From: Williamwhitmania sp.
Lineage (GTDB): Bacteria; Bacteroidota; Bacteroidia; Bacteroidales; Williamwhitmaniaceae
Reading direction: 5' to 3'
NCBI GenBank assembly: GCA_035529935.1
Contig: DATKVT010000073.1
Span: forward strand, 1 to 64,000
Length of the DNA: 64,000 bases
Part shown: in pieces, positions 8,927-17,240 of the stretch
Numbering within the stretch: position 1 is the stretch's first letter
How the letters are laid out: every line of letters begins with the position of its first letter
The notes under the pieces: generated by a model
Database searches by the model: none
The model's input: the letters and a program-made list of their open reading frames with translations, nothing else
What the model was told of the DNA's origin: nothing
Translations under genes and position numbers: made by a program

Positions 8927-9430
8927 TTGCTTTTAAACCAAAAAAGCGTGAGGAACTATACCTCCGAGCCGGTGTTGGATGAAAACTTAGAACTATTGGT
9001 CAGAGCAGGCATGGCCGCTCCAACTTCGGTCAATCTTCAGCCGTGGGGCTTTGTGGTGATTACCAACAGGCGTAAGCTCAATAGGTTGGCGGATAAGTTA
9101 CCCTATGCCAAGATGTTGGCGGGTGCCCCTGTGGCAATTGTTGTATGCGGCAATACTCTTAAAACGCTTCTCGGCTGGGAACAGCAATTATGGATTCAGG
9201 ACTGCTCTGCTGCTTCGCAAAATATACTGTTGGCCGCTGAGGCTCTTAGACTAGGAGCGACCTGGACTGCCGCATTTCCCGATCCAGCTAGGATGCGGGT
9301 GGTGGCCGATGAACTTCACCTACCCGATTACGCCATCCCGCTCAATGTAATTCCTGTGGGCAATCCAGAGGGCGATAACCAGCCAAAGGAAAAGTGGAGA
9401 CCTGAACATATACATAGGAATAGGTGGTAG
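8927..9430 (+). CDS. Nitroreductase-family flavoprotein (start uncertain)
   Basis: 167 residues. KSVRNYT near the N-terminus and APTSVNLQPWGFVVI (FMN-binding, S-x-x-N-x-Q-P-W) identify the nitroreductase fold. ASQNILLAAEALRLGATW is the usual central helix, and VIPVGNPEG is a characteristic late strand. The family reduces nitro compounds, quinones or flavins with NAD(P)H. The frame opens after a stop at 8906-8908 and contains no ATG before the conserved region; TTG at 8927 is the only usable start. An out-of-frame ATG at 8913 (MDSLSCF, then stop) suggests either a non-ATG start or a single-base frameshift near the 5-prime end. Confidence 0.8.
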   Translation: MLLNQKSVRNYTSEPVLDENLELLVRAGMAAPTSVNLQPWGFVVITNRRKLNRLADKLPYAKMLAGAPVAIVVCGNTLKTLLGWEQQLWIQDCSAASQNILLAAEALRLGATWTAAFPDPARMRVVADELHLPDYAIPLNVIPVGNPEGDNQPKEKWRPEHIHRNRW

Positions 9431-9565
9431 CTAGTTTATAGCCATATTCGGATCTCTTTCTGCCATGCTATTGCGATAGTTTTTGCAGATGAAGTAGTGA
9501 GAATATCAAAAAAAGCTACTAAATTTGCGCGCTCGATGATGAGATCGAAATTCTTTGTATAAAGC

Positions 9566-9596
9566 TTTGTAAGTCATGCAAAGTTTTATACTTTTG
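9566..9596 (+). promoter_or_regulatory. Bacteroidota-type promoter of rplU-rpmA
   Basis: TTTG at 9566-9569, exactly 19 bases, then TACTTTTG at 9589-9596, a perfect fit to the TTTG/TAnnTTTG sigma-ABfr consensus. Transcription should start near 9603, about 25 bases before rplU. Confidence 0.8.
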
Positions 9597-9628
9597 CACT
9601 CCAATTGTAATGAAATAATTTTTTACCG

Positions 9629-9940
9629 ATGTACGCAATTGTTGATATAGCAGGACAACAGTTCAAGGTTCAGAAAGATCAGAAGATTTACGTGAACCGT
9701 TTGGTGGGCGAAGAAGGAGCTCAGGTAAGTTTTGACCAAGTTTTCATGATTGATAATGAGGGTCAAGTTAAGGTTGGTGCTCCCACCGTTAAGGATGCTA
9801 AGGTATCCGCCAAGATTCTTAACCACCTAAAGGGTGATAAGGTTATCATCTTTAAGAAAAGGAGAAGAAAAGGCTACAAATTGAAACGTGGTTTCCGCGC
9901 TAGCCTTACCCGCATTCAGATTGAAGAAATTGTTGCATAA
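9629..9940 (+). CDS. rplU: 50S ribosomal protein L21
   Basis: 103 residues, the family's normal length. It starts [14 protein letters not shown] and contains the basic KRRRRKGYK segment and the [13 protein letters not shown] end typical of L21, which binds 23S rRNA. It is followed 19 nt later by rpmA, the universally conserved rplU-rpmA pair, and preceded by a consensus promoter. Confidence 0.98.
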   Translation: MYAIVDIAGQQFKVQKDQKIYVNRLVGEEGAQVSFDQVFMIDNEGQVKVGAPTVKDAKVSAKILNHLKGDKVIIFKKRRRKGYKLKRGFRASLTRIQIEEIVA

Positions 9941-9959
9941 TTGATAAAACCTTTCGGAA

Positions 9960-10220
9960 ATGGCACATAAAAAAGGTGTTGGTAGTTCTAGGAACGGTCG
10001 TGAATCCGAAAGCAAACGCTTGGGCGTAAAGCTTTTTGGTGGACAGGCCGTAAAGGCCGGTAACATTATCGTGCGTCAGCGTGGTACTGTTCACAATCCT
10101 GGAAAGAATGTTGGCATTGGTAGAGATCATACCCTCTTTGCAATGGCCGATGGTATTGTAACTTTCCAGAAAAAAAGAGACGATAAGTCTTTTGTTTCGG
10201 TGATTCCTGCTGCCGAATAA
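9960..10220 (+). CDS. rpmA: 50S ribosomal protein L27
   Basis: 86 residues starting [16 protein letters not shown], the conserved flexible N-terminal tail that reaches the peptidyl transferase centre. [22 protein letters not shown] is nearly universal in L27. There is no Firmicutes-type N-terminal extension. It is co-transcribed with rplU. Confidence 0.98.
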   Translation: MAHKKGVGSSRNGRESESKRLGVKLFGGQAVKAGNIIVRQRGTVHNPGKNVGIGRDHTLFAMADGIVTFQKKRDDKSFVSVIPAAE

Positions 10221-10242
10221 CACAAAATATTTGGTACATTAG

Positions 10243-10289
10243 CTCCTGATATTTGCTGTCGTTGGCAGTAAATATCAGGAGTTTTTATT
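10243..10289 (+). terminator. Intrinsic terminator after rpmA
   Basis: A 16-bp stem (10243-10258 with 10266-10281, one G-T pair, 7-nt loop) is followed by TTTTTATTT. It lies 22 nt after the rpmA stop and just before serS, so serS needs its own promoter or readthrough. Confidence 0.85.
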
Positions 10290-10309
10290 TGACTATAATA
10301 TTCACTACT

Positions 10310-11578
10310 ATGCTCACCCTAAAGCAAATCCGTGACAACACCGCTGAGGTTGTCGAGCGCCTTTTGGTTAAAGGCTTCGATAGCAAGCAGCTGGTTAATG
10401 AAATTCTTAAGCTCGACGATGAGCGTCGTTCGGTGCAAAGGTCGCTGGACGACAATCTTGCTGAAATCAACAGAATATCAAAGGAGATAGGCATGCTCTA
10501 CAAGCAGGGCAAGCAGCAGGAGGCTGATGCTGCCAAAGAGCAAACCTTTCAGATTAAGGAGCAGTCGAAGATGCACTCACAGCGGCTGGCTGAGGTTGAG
10601 GAGCAGCTAAATGCAAAGCTGGTGGTGATTCCAAATTTACCCCACGCTTCGGTCCCCAAGGGCAAAACTCCAGAGGATAACGTGATTGTTCGGCAGGGTG
10701 GGCAAATGCCAACCTTGGCTGCCGATGCGGTTCCCCACTGGGACTTGGCCAAGAAGTACGACATCATCGATTTTGAGCTTGGCAATAAGCTAACCGGTGC
10801 AGGATTTCCGGTTTTTAAGGGTAAAGGTGCTCGTTTTCAACGATCGCTTATCAGCTTTTTTCTCGATAGAAATACTGCTGCAGGCTATACAGAGGTGCTC
10901 CCTCCATTTATGGTTAATGCTGAGTCTGGTTATGGTACCGGTCAGCTCCCCGACAAAGATGGGCAGATGTACCACGTAACCGTTGACAACCTATACATGG
11001 TTCCCACCGCCGAGGTGCCGGTAACCAATATTTTTAGAGACGTTATTCTCGAAGCTGCTGAGCTGCCTGTAAGGATGACTGCCTACACCCCCTGCTGGCG
11101 TCGCGAGGCTGGTAGCTACGGCAAGGATGTGCGTGGACTCAACCGCCTGCACCAGTTCGACAAGGTGGAGATTGTTCAGGTGTCTCATCCCGACACCTCC
11201 TACGAGGCCCTTGAGGGAATGGTAAAACACGTGGAATCAATTATTCAGGCACTGGGTTTACCATACCGAATTCTACGTCTCTGTGGAGGCGATATGAGTT
11301 TTACCTCAGCCTTGACTTATGATTTTGAAGTTTACTCGGCTGCGCAGAAAAAGTGGTTGGAGGTTAGCTCGGTTTCAAACTTTGAGTCGTTTCAATCTAA
11401 CCGACTAAAGCTGCGATTCCGCGAGGATAAAAAGACTCAACTGGCCCATACGCTCAATGGAAGTTCTCTTGCACTGCCTCGCATTGTGGCAGCCTTGCTC
11501 GAAAATAACCAATCGGAAAAAGGTATTGAAGTTCCTGATGTGCTTAAACCTTACACCGGTTTCGATTACATCGATTGA
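10310..11578 (+). CDS. serS: Serine--tRNA ligase
   Basis: A class II aminoacyl-tRNA synthetase of about 422 residues, starting at MLTLKQIRDNT. An in-frame ATG 57 nt upstream falls in the rpmA terminator stem and is unlikely. The N-terminal coiled-coil arm (roughly residues 25-105, rich in E/K/Q) binds the long variable arm of tRNA-Ser. The catalytic core has motif 2 (RREAGSYGKDVRGLNRLHQF) and motif 3 (ALPRIVAALLENNQ). It charges tRNA-Ser and is the substrate source for selenocysteinyl-tRNA where present. Complete. Confidence 0.97.
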   Translation: MLTLKQIRDNTAEVVERLLVKGFDSKQLVNEILKLDDERRSVQRSLDDNLAEINRISKEIGMLYKQGKQQEADAAKEQTFQIKEQSKMHSQRLAEVEEQLNAKLVVIPNLPHASVPKGKTPEDNVIVRQGGQMPTLAADAVPHWDLAKKYDIIDFELGNKLTGAGFPVFKGKGARFQRSLISFFLDRNTAAGYTEVLPPFMVNAESGYGTGQLPDKDGQMYHVTVDNLYMVPTAEVPVTNIFRDVILEAAELPVRMTAYTPCWRREAGSYGKDVRGLNRLHQFDKVEIVQVSHPDTSYEALEGMVKHVESIIQALGLPYRILRLCGGDMSFTSALTYDFEVYSAAQKKWLEVSSVSNFESFQSNRLKLRFREDKKTQLAHTLNGSSLALPRIVAALLENNQSEKGIEVPDVLKPYTGFDYID

Positions 11579-11602
11579 TGAGAACAAAAATTATATAATA
11601 CG

Positions 11603-11632
11603 AAAGGGACGGTTCATGGCTGTCCCTTTTTT
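11603..11632 (+). terminator. Intrinsic terminator after serS
   Basis: AAAGGGAC pairs with GTCCCTTT across an 11-nt loop, followed by a T run, 25 nt after the serS stop. Confidence 0.75.
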
Positions 11633-11685
11633 GTTGGCTGCACCTAAGCAAGAAATAATTGTGTATTTTCGAAAAAAAAAGATTC

Positions 11686-11991
11686 ATGAAGGGATACATT
11701 GTTAATCTAACTGTAAATGTGGATAATGCATACACTTTGCCTTGGATAACTTGGGCAAGAGAGGACTTCTTCCCATTTCTAAAGCAGTGGCCTTTTGTGC
11801 AAGATATCGTATTTACAAGGGTGATTTCTCGAGAAGAGGACGGAAACACTTATTCCATTCAGATTGTTCTAACAAATCAACAAGGAGTGGCATATTTTGA
11901 GCGCGATTGTATGTCCTACTTTACCAATATGGCTAGCAATCAATTTTCGGGGAAGGTTGTTTTCTTTAAAACGCTGCTGGAGCTCCAGTAA
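11686..11991 (+). CDS. DUF4286 family protein
   Basis: 101 residues starting MKGYIVNLTVNVDN. The start is at 11686; the frame is open upstream, but the only earlier start there is a TTG within the promoter-like spacer. The pattern (N-terminal beta strand, WITWAREDFFPFLKQ, late FGKVVFFKTLLE strand) fits the small DUF4286 family of Bacteroidota, which has a ferredoxin-like alpha/beta fold and no known function. It is 6 nt ahead of the EamA transporter gene, so the two are probably co-transcribed. Confidence 0.75.
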   Translation: MKGYIVNLTVNVDNAYTLPWITWAREDFFPFLKQWPFVQDIVFTRVISREEDGNTYSIQIVLTNQQGVAYFERDCMSYFTNMASNQFSGKVVFFKTLLELQ

Positions 11992-11997
11992 TTATAC

Positions 11998-12894
11998 ATG
12001 AAGCCCAATACCAGAGCATATATTTATGGGGGATTTACAGTCCTGTTTTGGGGAACCTCTGCATCCGCTTTTAAAATAGGGTTGCAGCAGCTTAGTTTCA
12101 TTCAGCTGCTTTTTTTAGCCAACCTAACCTCTGTATTCATTCTGCTTGGGTTTTTGATTTACCAGGGCAAACTTTTAACCGTGTGGCCAACCAACAGGAA
12201 GGATTGGGGATACTCGGCGTTGTTGGGATTACTGAACCCTTTTGGCTACTACCTCATTCTCCTTAAGGCATATACATTACTTCCTGCACAGGTGGCTCAG
12301 CCACTAAACTTTGTATGGCCTGTGGTGTTGGTGTTTTTGGCCGTTCCCATATTGGGCCGAAAACTTTCGGGGTGGAGCATCCTATCGCTGCTCATTAGCT
12401 TTGTGGGGGTGGCAGTAATCTCTTCTCAAGGAAAACTTACAGGGTTGGCCAATACCAGCTTGTTGGGTGTGTTCCTTGCACTTTTCAGTTCCCTACTCTG
12501 GGCGCTTTTCTGGGTTTTCAACGTAAAGGATCGGCGTGCCGAGGAGGAGAAACTTTTTCTAAACTTTCTTTTTAGCCTAATTTATCTGATTGCTATTTCT
12601 CCATTTATTCCAGACTTTTATATCATTAATACAGGTGGTATTTGGGCTGGCGTTTACGTAGGATTTTTTGAAATGGGTGTTGCATTTTTGTTCTGGTTAA
12701 AGGCGTTGAGTTGCACAACTTCTACCGATAAGCTAGGCAACATTATTTACCTTGTTCCGTTTCTTTCCTTGGTATTCATCCACTTTGTGGTTGGCGAAAC
12801 AATATTCTGGACAACATTTGCTGGGCTTTGCCTTATAGTGTTTAGCGTGGTTTTTCAGCAGGTTATGGATAAACGAATAAACCGTCGAGTATGA
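11998..12894 (+). CDS. EamA/DMT-family transporter
   Basis: 298 residues made of about ten hydrophobic helices in two five-helix repeats, the layout of drug/metabolite transporters (EamA). FWGTSASAFKIGL at the start of helix 1 and PLNFVWPVVLVFLAVPILG in helix 4 are typical. Such carriers export or import amino acids, nucleotides or other small metabolites; the substrate cannot be read from sequence. The stop overlaps the next gene by 4 nt (ATGA), indicating translational coupling with the S41 peptidase. Confidence 0.9.
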   Translation: MKPNTRAYIYGGFTVLFWGTSASAFKIGLQQLSFIQLLFLANLTSVFILLGFLIYQGKLLTVWPTNRKDWGYSALLGLLNPFGYYLILLKAYTLLPAQVAQPLNFVWPVVLVFLAVPILGRKLSGWSILSLLISFVGVAVISSQGKLTGLANTSLLGVFLALFSSLLWALFWVFNVKDRRAEEEKLFLNFLFSLIYLIAISPFIPDFYIINTGGIWAGVYVGFFEMGVAFLFWLKALSCTTSTDKLGNIIYLVPFLSLVFIHFVVGETIFWTTFAGLCLIVFSVVFQQVMDKRINRRV

Positions 12895-14162
12895 AAATGC
12901 TTTTTAGAATGGGCGTTGTTACTGCCTTGGCAGCATCGCTGTTTTTAACGAGTTGTACCAAGGAGAGCAGCGTTTCCGAGGTAGACTATGCCAATACGCA
13001 GCTGTATCAGATAATGCAATCTTACTATCTGTGGTATGATCATGTACCAAAGGTTAATCCTTCTGATTTCTCAAATCCCTCGGCACTCATGGATTCGTTG
13101 CGGTATAAGGCCTTAGACCGCTACAGCTTTGTGATGAGTTATAACGAATATGTCTCCTACTTCCAGCAGGGTGTTTACGTTGGTTATGGTATTTCACTGG
13201 CATTTGACGACCAAAACAACCTTCGCCTTGCCTACATTTTCGACGATAGCCCATTGAAGGCCGCTGGTGCTACTCGTGGCTGGATAATCAATTCGATAAA
13301 CGGTACGGTTCCTACCTCTGGCAATCTCAGCTCGCTGCTTGGTCCAGCCACCGAAGGCTACTCGGCCACCTTTGCCATGACCGATTTAAACGGCGTTGCT
13401 CATCAGGGCGTTTTTGCCAAGAAGCAGGTGGCCATGAATACGGTTTTGGCAAAGAAAATACTAAATATTGGAGGTGAGAGGGTTGGCTATCTCTCGTTTT
13501 ACAGCTTCATTGATAATTCGGTGGCCGAGTTGGATTCGGCATTCAAATATTTTGAAGAAAATAGTATTACCAAGCTGGTGGTGGATCTTCGTTATAATGG
13601 TGGTGGACTCACCAATGTGGCTACGCAGCTTGCCAGCGAGATTATTGGTAATGGCAATAGCTCCAACGTGTTCTATCGCTTTGTAAACAATAACCTACAC
13701 TCCAACCTCGACAGCACCGTTTACTTTGAAAACAGCACCTATGCAGCTAGCGGCCTTACCAGCGTGGCGTTTATTACCACCGCCAATACTGCATCCAGTA
13801 GTGAGTTGGTAATTAATGGGTTAAAACCATATATGGATGTTAAATTGGTTGGTTCAACTACCTATGGAAAACCGGTAGGTATGTATATCTTCTTCGATAA
13901 GAATTATAGCTATGCCTTTTTTCCCATCTGCTTCTCTACACAAAATTCACGTGGTGTAGGCGATTACTATTCCGGTATTCCCGTGGATATTGCTGCATCT
14001 GACGATCTTGCCAAGGATTTTGGAGACCCAACAGAAGATTCAATGGCAAAAGCGTTGCAGGCTCTTGGCGTCTCTACAACTCGAGGCTATTCCGTTACGG
14101 CTCCATCAGTTCAACGAGTTTTACCAAATGGTGCATTTGGCGTAATTTTAGGCTCCTACTAA
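12891..14162 (+). CDS. S41 (C-terminal processing) peptidase lipoprotein
   Basis: 423 residues. Signal peptide with lipobox LTSC (Cys22) predicts a lipoprotein. A degenerate PDZ region follows (about 95-170), then the S41 catalytic domain with Ser302 in TASSSE and Lys327 in YGKPVG, the same 25-residue spacing as the Ser/Lys dyad of C-terminal processing proteases. [10 protein letters not shown] is the family's oxyanion-side strand. It would cleave periplasmic or outer-membrane proteins; the target is unknown. It overlaps eamA by 4 nt and ruvC by 1 nt. Confidence 0.88.
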   Translation: MKMLFRMGVVTALAASLFLTSCTKESSVSEVDYANTQLYQIMQSYYLWYDHVPKVNPSDFSNPSALMDSLRYKALDRYSFVMSYNEYVSYFQQGVYVGYGISLAFDDQNNLRLAYIFDDSPLKAAGATRGWIINSINGTVPTSGNLSSLLGPATEGYSATFAMTDLNGVAHQGVFAKKQVAMNTVLAKKILNIGGERVGYLSFYSFIDNSVAELDSAFKYFEENSITKLVVDLRYNGGGLTNVATQLASEIIGNGNSSNVFYRFVNNNLHSNLDSTVYFENSTYAASGLTSVAFITTANTASSSELVINGLKPYMDVKLVGSTTYGKPVGMYIFFDKNYSYAFFPICFSTQNSRGVGDYYSGIPVDIAASDDLAKDFGDPTEDSMAKALQALGVSTTRGYSVTAPSVQRVLPNGAFGVILGSY

Positions 14163-14725
14163 TGGCTGATGTTGGCGAAAAAATAATTCTTGGCATCGAC
14201 CCAGGTACAACCATGATGGGCTATGGAATTATTAGGGTTGAGGGAAAGAAGATGAGCTTGGTGGTGCTTGGGGTTATTGAACTTAAGAAGTATGCCAACC
14301 ACTACATTAAGCTGCAGAAGATATACGAGCGGGTGAGCCAGCTAATTGATGAGTATCATCCCGACGAGCTGGCCATTGAGGCACCCTTCTTTGGGAAGAA
14401 TGTGCAGAGTATGCTTAAGCTGGGAAGGGCACAGGGCGTTGCCATGGCTGCTGCGCTTATGCGCGATATGCCTATTTTTGAGTATGCCCCTCGCAAGATA
14501 AAGATGAGCATTACAGGAAGGGGCGAGGCGTCGAAGGAGCAGGTTGCTGCTTTGCTACAAAGCATGCTGCAAATAAAAGATTTGCCAAAGGCGCTAGATG
14601 CTACCGACGGCTTAGCCGCTGCCGTATGCCACTACTTTCAATCGAGCAGTGGCGTTCCAACCTCAGGAAGCTATTCCGGTTGGAAGGACTTTTTGACCAA
14701 GAACCCAGAAAGGTTGAAGAAGTAA
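14162..14725 (+). CDS. ruvC: Crossover junction endodeoxyribonuclease RuvC
   Basis: 187 residues. The RNase H-like fold has acidic residues in [14 protein letters not shown] (Asp13), [11 protein letters not shown] (Glu) and [13 protein letters not shown] (Asp near the end), the magnesium-binding tetrad used to cut Holliday junctions. [14 protein letters not shown] is the conserved DNA-contact helix. It acts with RuvAB in recombination repair. The start overlaps the S41 peptidase stop by one base; it is the last gene of this plus-strand run. Confidence 0.95.
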   Translation: MADVGEKIILGIDPGTTMMGYGIIRVEGKKMSLVVLGVIELKKYANHYIKLQKIYERVSQLIDEYHPDELAIEAPFFGKNVQSMLKLGRAQGVAMAAALMRDMPIFEYAPRKIKMSITGRGEASKEQVAALLQSMLQIKDLPKALDATDGLAAAVCHYFQSSSGVPTSGSYSGWKDFLTKNPERLKK

Positions 14726-14737
14726 AGTCGTAAAAAG

Positions 14738-14805
14738 TTGCTCCGGATAGGGTATACCGCTTGAAAAGGCTTTTGGCCTTCGATTCAGGTTCCTGTCCGG
14801 AGCAA
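14738..14805. terminator. Nested palindrome between convergent ruvC and HIT genes
   Basis: An outer 10-bp perfect inverted repeat (TTGCTCCGGA at 14738-14747, complement at 14796-14805) encloses a shorter hairpin (AAGGC/GCCTT around 14767-14780). It probably works as a bidirectional terminator for ruvC and hinT, although no long T run follows on the plus strand. Confidence 0.5.
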
Positions 14806-14809
14806 TGCT

Positions 14810-15202
14810 TTAAAGCTGTTTCTTTATGGATTCCGCTATTTGCAAAAACTCTTCGGTGGTGAGCTTTAGCTTTGGCTTGCGAAAGTCGATGTCGCTTTCG
14901 TGGTTGAGCGGAATAAGATGAATGTGTGCATGAGGCACTTCTAATCCAAGAACGGCAACGCCAATACGTTTGCAGGGAACTGCTGCTTCTATTGCCTTTG
15001 CAACCTTTTGGGCAAAGACCATTAACCCTGAAAGAGTCTCCTTTTCAAGGTCGAAAATGTAATCTACCTCAACTTTTGGAATTACCAAAGTGTGCCCTTT
15101 GACCACTGGATTTATGTCCAAGAAGGCAAAGTAGTGCTCGTCCTCTGCAATTTTGTAGCAGGGGATTTCGCCATTAACAATTCTTGAAAAGATGGTAGGC
15201 AT
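14810..15202 (-). CDS. HIT family nucleotide hydrolase (HinT-like)
   Basis: 130 residues. It starts MPTIFSRIVNGEIPC and carries the histidine triad H91-A-H93-I-H95 in VPHAHIHLIPL, with PVVKGHTLVIPK upstream. HinT-type proteins hydrolyse adenosine phosphoramidates and acyl-adenylates by an AMP-His intermediate. Cytoplasmic homodimer by family knowledge. It follows greA by 17 nt on the minus strand and is likely co-transcribed with it. Confidence 0.93.
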   Translation of the reverse strand: MPTIFSRIVNGEIPCYKIAEDEHYFAFLDINPVVKGHTLVIPKVEVDYIFDLEKETLSGLMVFAQKVAKAIEAAVPCKRIGVAVLGLEVPHAHIHLIPLNHESDIDFRKPKLKLTTEEFLQIAESIKKQL

Positions 15203-15219
15203 GGCTTTTTAGTGGCAAG

Positions 15220-15693
15220 TTAGCGCGAAATTTCCATAATTTCAAAGGTTACCATCCCCGATGGTACCTGAACGTCAACCGTATCACCCACCTTCTTGCC
15301 AAGCAGAGCTTGCGCAATAGGGGTGCCAATGGATAGCCTTCCCTCCTTTATGTTGGCTTCACTTTCGGCAACCAACAGATAGACCATTTTTGCCTTGGTC
15401 TTCAAGTTCTTAATTGTTACTCGATTAAGAATCTGAACCTTGGATGTATCAATCTTTGATTCGTCAAGTACTCGAGTATTGGCAACAATATCATCGAGCT
15501 TGGAAATCTTCATCTCCAAAAGCCCTTGAGCCTCTTTTGCTGCATCGTACTCAGCATTTTCGGAAAGATCTCCTTTATCTCTTGCCTCTGCAATCTGGCG
15601 CGAAATGGCAGGTCTTTCCACGTTTTTAAGTTGGTCGAGTTCGGCTTTTAATCGCTGTAACCCTTCTTCCGTAACGTAATTTACCTGTGCCAT
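15220..15693 (-). CDS. greA: Transcription elongation factor GreA
   Basis: 157 residues from MAQVNYVTEEGL, the standard GreA length; the longer frame upstream runs through the leader hairpin and is rejected. The N-terminal coiled coil (GLQRLKAELDQL ... RDKGDLSENAEYDAAKEAQG) contains the acidic DLSENAEYD tip that enters the RNA polymerase secondary channel, and the C-terminal domain (IGTPIAQALLGKKVGDTV) is the FKBP-like part. It rescues backtracked polymerase by stimulating transcript cleavage. A leader hairpin with a U tract precedes it. Confidence 0.96.
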   Translation of the reverse strand: MAQVNYVTEEGLQRLKAELDQLKNVERPAISRQIAEARDKGDLSENAEYDAAKEAQGLLEMKISKLDDIVANTRVLDESKIDTSKVQILNRVTIKNLKTKAKMVYLLVAESEANIKEGRLSIGTPIAQALLGKKVGDTVDVQVPSGMVTFEIMEISR

Positions 15694-15720
15694 AAATATC
15701 TGTTTATAAGGGGTAAATAA

Positions 15721-15743
15721 AAAAGAATTCCGATTACTCGGAA
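15721..15743 (-). terminator. Hairpin plus U tract in the greA leader (attenuator-like)
   Basis: On the minus strand TTCCGA pairs with TCGGAA across a 4-nt loop, followed at once by TTCTTTTTT, about 25 nt before the greA start and downstream of the likely greA promoter. It could end the upstream gene's transcript and also attenuate greA. Confidence 0.55.
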
Positions 15744-15759
15744 CTCTCCCTAATGGGGG

Positions 15760-15767
15760 CAAATATA
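15760..15767 (-). promoter_or_regulatory. Candidate greA promoter -7 box
   Basis: On the minus strand TATATTTG is a perfect TAnnTTTG box followed by GC. No clean TTTG lies 19 bases upstream; the nearest TTTG is at 13 bases. Predicted start is near 15753, giving a leader of about 60 nt. Confidence 0.45.
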
Positions 15768-15804
15768 CTAAAAAACTTTTCAAAAAATAGATCGCGATGA
15801 TCTT

Positions 15805-16383
15805 CTAAAATTCCTGAAATTTAGGTTTCATCACCTCAGAGTAGAGCACCGCCTTTCGCAGGCTGAAGTCTTGGTGAAAGGCTCTGAGGTTGTTTGAATC
15901 AATCATTGAGTGCGTTTCCTTACCAATCTCGTTGTTTGCATTTATGGTGGCCTCATCCTGAGCATCGGTTTCAAAGGCTCCAATGTGTGAAAATACCTCC
16001 TGGTTGGCAAAAAAATCATTCTCGTCCGGCAATATGTCTAATGACTGGAAGATTCCGTTGGCAGGGCTGTCAAGGTCCTCATCCCTACTTTGAAGAATAA
16101 CATCTTCCTTCGATTCATCCTCAATGGTGGAGTAGCGAAAGGAGGTTGGCTTTGGTTCAGGTGCAGGCTCAGTAACGGGTTGCTTTTTGCCAAAACTCTC
16201 AAATATCTCCTCAAATGGGTCGGCAGACTGCTTGGGTGTTGTTGCGGCCTCCTCACCAAATAGAGCGTCGAGAAAAGAGCCGCCACCAGCTTTTGGTGCA
16301 TCCTGTTGCTTCTTTTTACCAAGAACTTTCGTCAAGATGAATATCCCGATGGCAATGATGTAGATGATGGTGCTCTTATCCAT
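15805..16383 (-). CDS. Hypothetical single-pass membrane protein
   Basis: 192 residues. One N-terminal transmembrane helix (STIIYIIAIGIFILTKVLG) is followed by a basic KKKQ stop-transfer and a long, acidic, proline-rich tail of low complexity (PFEEIFESFGKKQPVTEPAPEPKP). No catalytic motif. A short conserved-looking block ends the protein (LRAFHQDFSLRKAVLYSEVMKPKFQEF). I do not recognise a named family. It overlaps the end of the next minus-strand gene upstream by 8 nt, so the two form an operon. Confidence 0.7.
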   Translation of the reverse strand: MDKSTIIYIIAIGIFILTKVLGKKKQQDAPKAGGGSFLDALFGEEAATTPKQSADPFEEIFESFGKKQPVTEPAPEPKPTSFRYSTIEDESKEDVILQSRDEDLDSPANGIFQSLDILPDENDFFANQEVFSHIGAFETDAQDEATINANNEIGKETHSMIDSNNLRAFHQDFSLRKAVLYSEVMKPKFQEF

Positions 16384-16753
16384 GACGTTGTCTTTTTTTC
16401 TTTGTTGTGGCTATTTTCTGCCTTTTCGTTTCTACCTGATAGGGCATACTGCCATTCTTCATCTCTTGCTCCAGTTCCTTTCTTAGTTTTGGCGACTGAT
16501 TGGCCAAATGCATTTTTATGCTTGCCTTTCTTGCCTTCTCATATTCCCTCTCCTGTTTTTCTTTGATTCTGTCAGCCAGCCGCTCTTTCCGCTTTTTGTC
16601 ACGGTTGTAGCGCATTCTGATAATTTTTCTCGATAAGGGATCTTTTATGGGACCAATATCGATACAATACTTTTTTGTACTTTGCGCTGAAGTTTTTGGA
16701 ACTACAGAAAATAACAAAATAGCTACCAGTATCGTTTTAACATGAAACCTCAT
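16376..16753 (-). CDS. Hypothetical secreted basic protein
   Basis: About 125 residues starting MRFHVKTILVAILLF, which gives a clear signal peptide ending near TSAQS. The frame extends further upstream but would overlap the divergent lipoprotein gene. The mature part is strikingly rich in Lys/Arg/Glu and predicted helical (YNRDKKRKERLADRIKEKQE). No recognised domain. It is co-directional and overlapping with the membrane protein gene that follows. Confidence 0.6.
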   Translation of the reverse strand: MRFHVKTILVAILLFSVVPKTSAQSTKKYCIDIGPIKDPLSRKIIRMRYNRDKKRKERLADRIKEKQEREYEKARKASIKMHLANQSPKLRKELEQEMKNGSMPYQVETKRQKIATTKKKRQRHG

Positions 16754-16775
16754 TGTCACAAATTTACAATTTTTA

Positions 16776-17213
16776 ATGGAACAAGTGTTTCGTAAGATTA
16801 GTTTTATTTTGCTTTTCCCAATCCTCTTGCTCTCGTGCAACAAGGAGATTGTGAATCCTGTTCCAGACGTGACTGTCAACTTTCAGATAAATCTGGATAT
16901 GCCGGATGCCAACAATCTTAACTTTCCCCTAAATTCCATTATCGTGCCGAATTATGGCTACCAGCTACACGGCGTGATTATTTACAACTCCGGTGTTGAT
17001 GGGTATTATGCATTTGATGCTACCTGTCCCAATGACCTCGGTCAGGCAGTCGCTATCGACCCTAATAATCCTCAACAGGTGGTTTGCCCCAAATGTAAAA
17101 GAGTCTACTCCTTGCCGGGCTATGGCTATCCTACAAGCGGCGGGGGCTATTCCTTAAAAAAGTATTCGGTAAATGCCAGTGGTCGCCTACTTTTTGTTTA
17201 CAATGGTTACTAG
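16776..17213 (+). CDS. Rieske-like lipoprotein lacking the Rieske histidines
   Basis: 145 residues. Lipobox LLSC puts the lipidated Cys at 21. The segment DATCPND (Cys84) and VVCPKCKRVYSL (Cys104, Cys107) has the layout of a Rieske [2Fe-2S] domain, but the two positions normally filled by His are Asn86 and Cys107. The C-terminal LKKYSVNASGRLLFVYNGY matches Rieske-like lipoproteins of Bacteroidota. It may bind no cluster, or a different one (inference). Monocistronic, divergent from the upstream hypothetical gene. Confidence 0.75.
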   Translation: MEQVFRKISFILLFPILLLSCNKEIVNPVPDVTVNFQINLDMPDANNLNFPLNSIIVPNYGYQLHGVIIYNSGVDGYYAFDATCPNDLGQAVAIDPNNPQQVVCPKCKRVYSLPGYGYPTSGGGYSLKKYSVNASGRLLFVYNGY

Positions 17214-17240
17214 CTTATTCTTCAAAAAAAATTCTCAAGA

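Noticed and set aside
14738-14805. Possible tRNA (7-bp acceptor-like ends and a TTCGATT segment)
   Set aside because: The T-arm lacks the G53-C61 pair, there is no anticodon or D arm in register, and no CCA. Treated as a palindromic terminator-like element.
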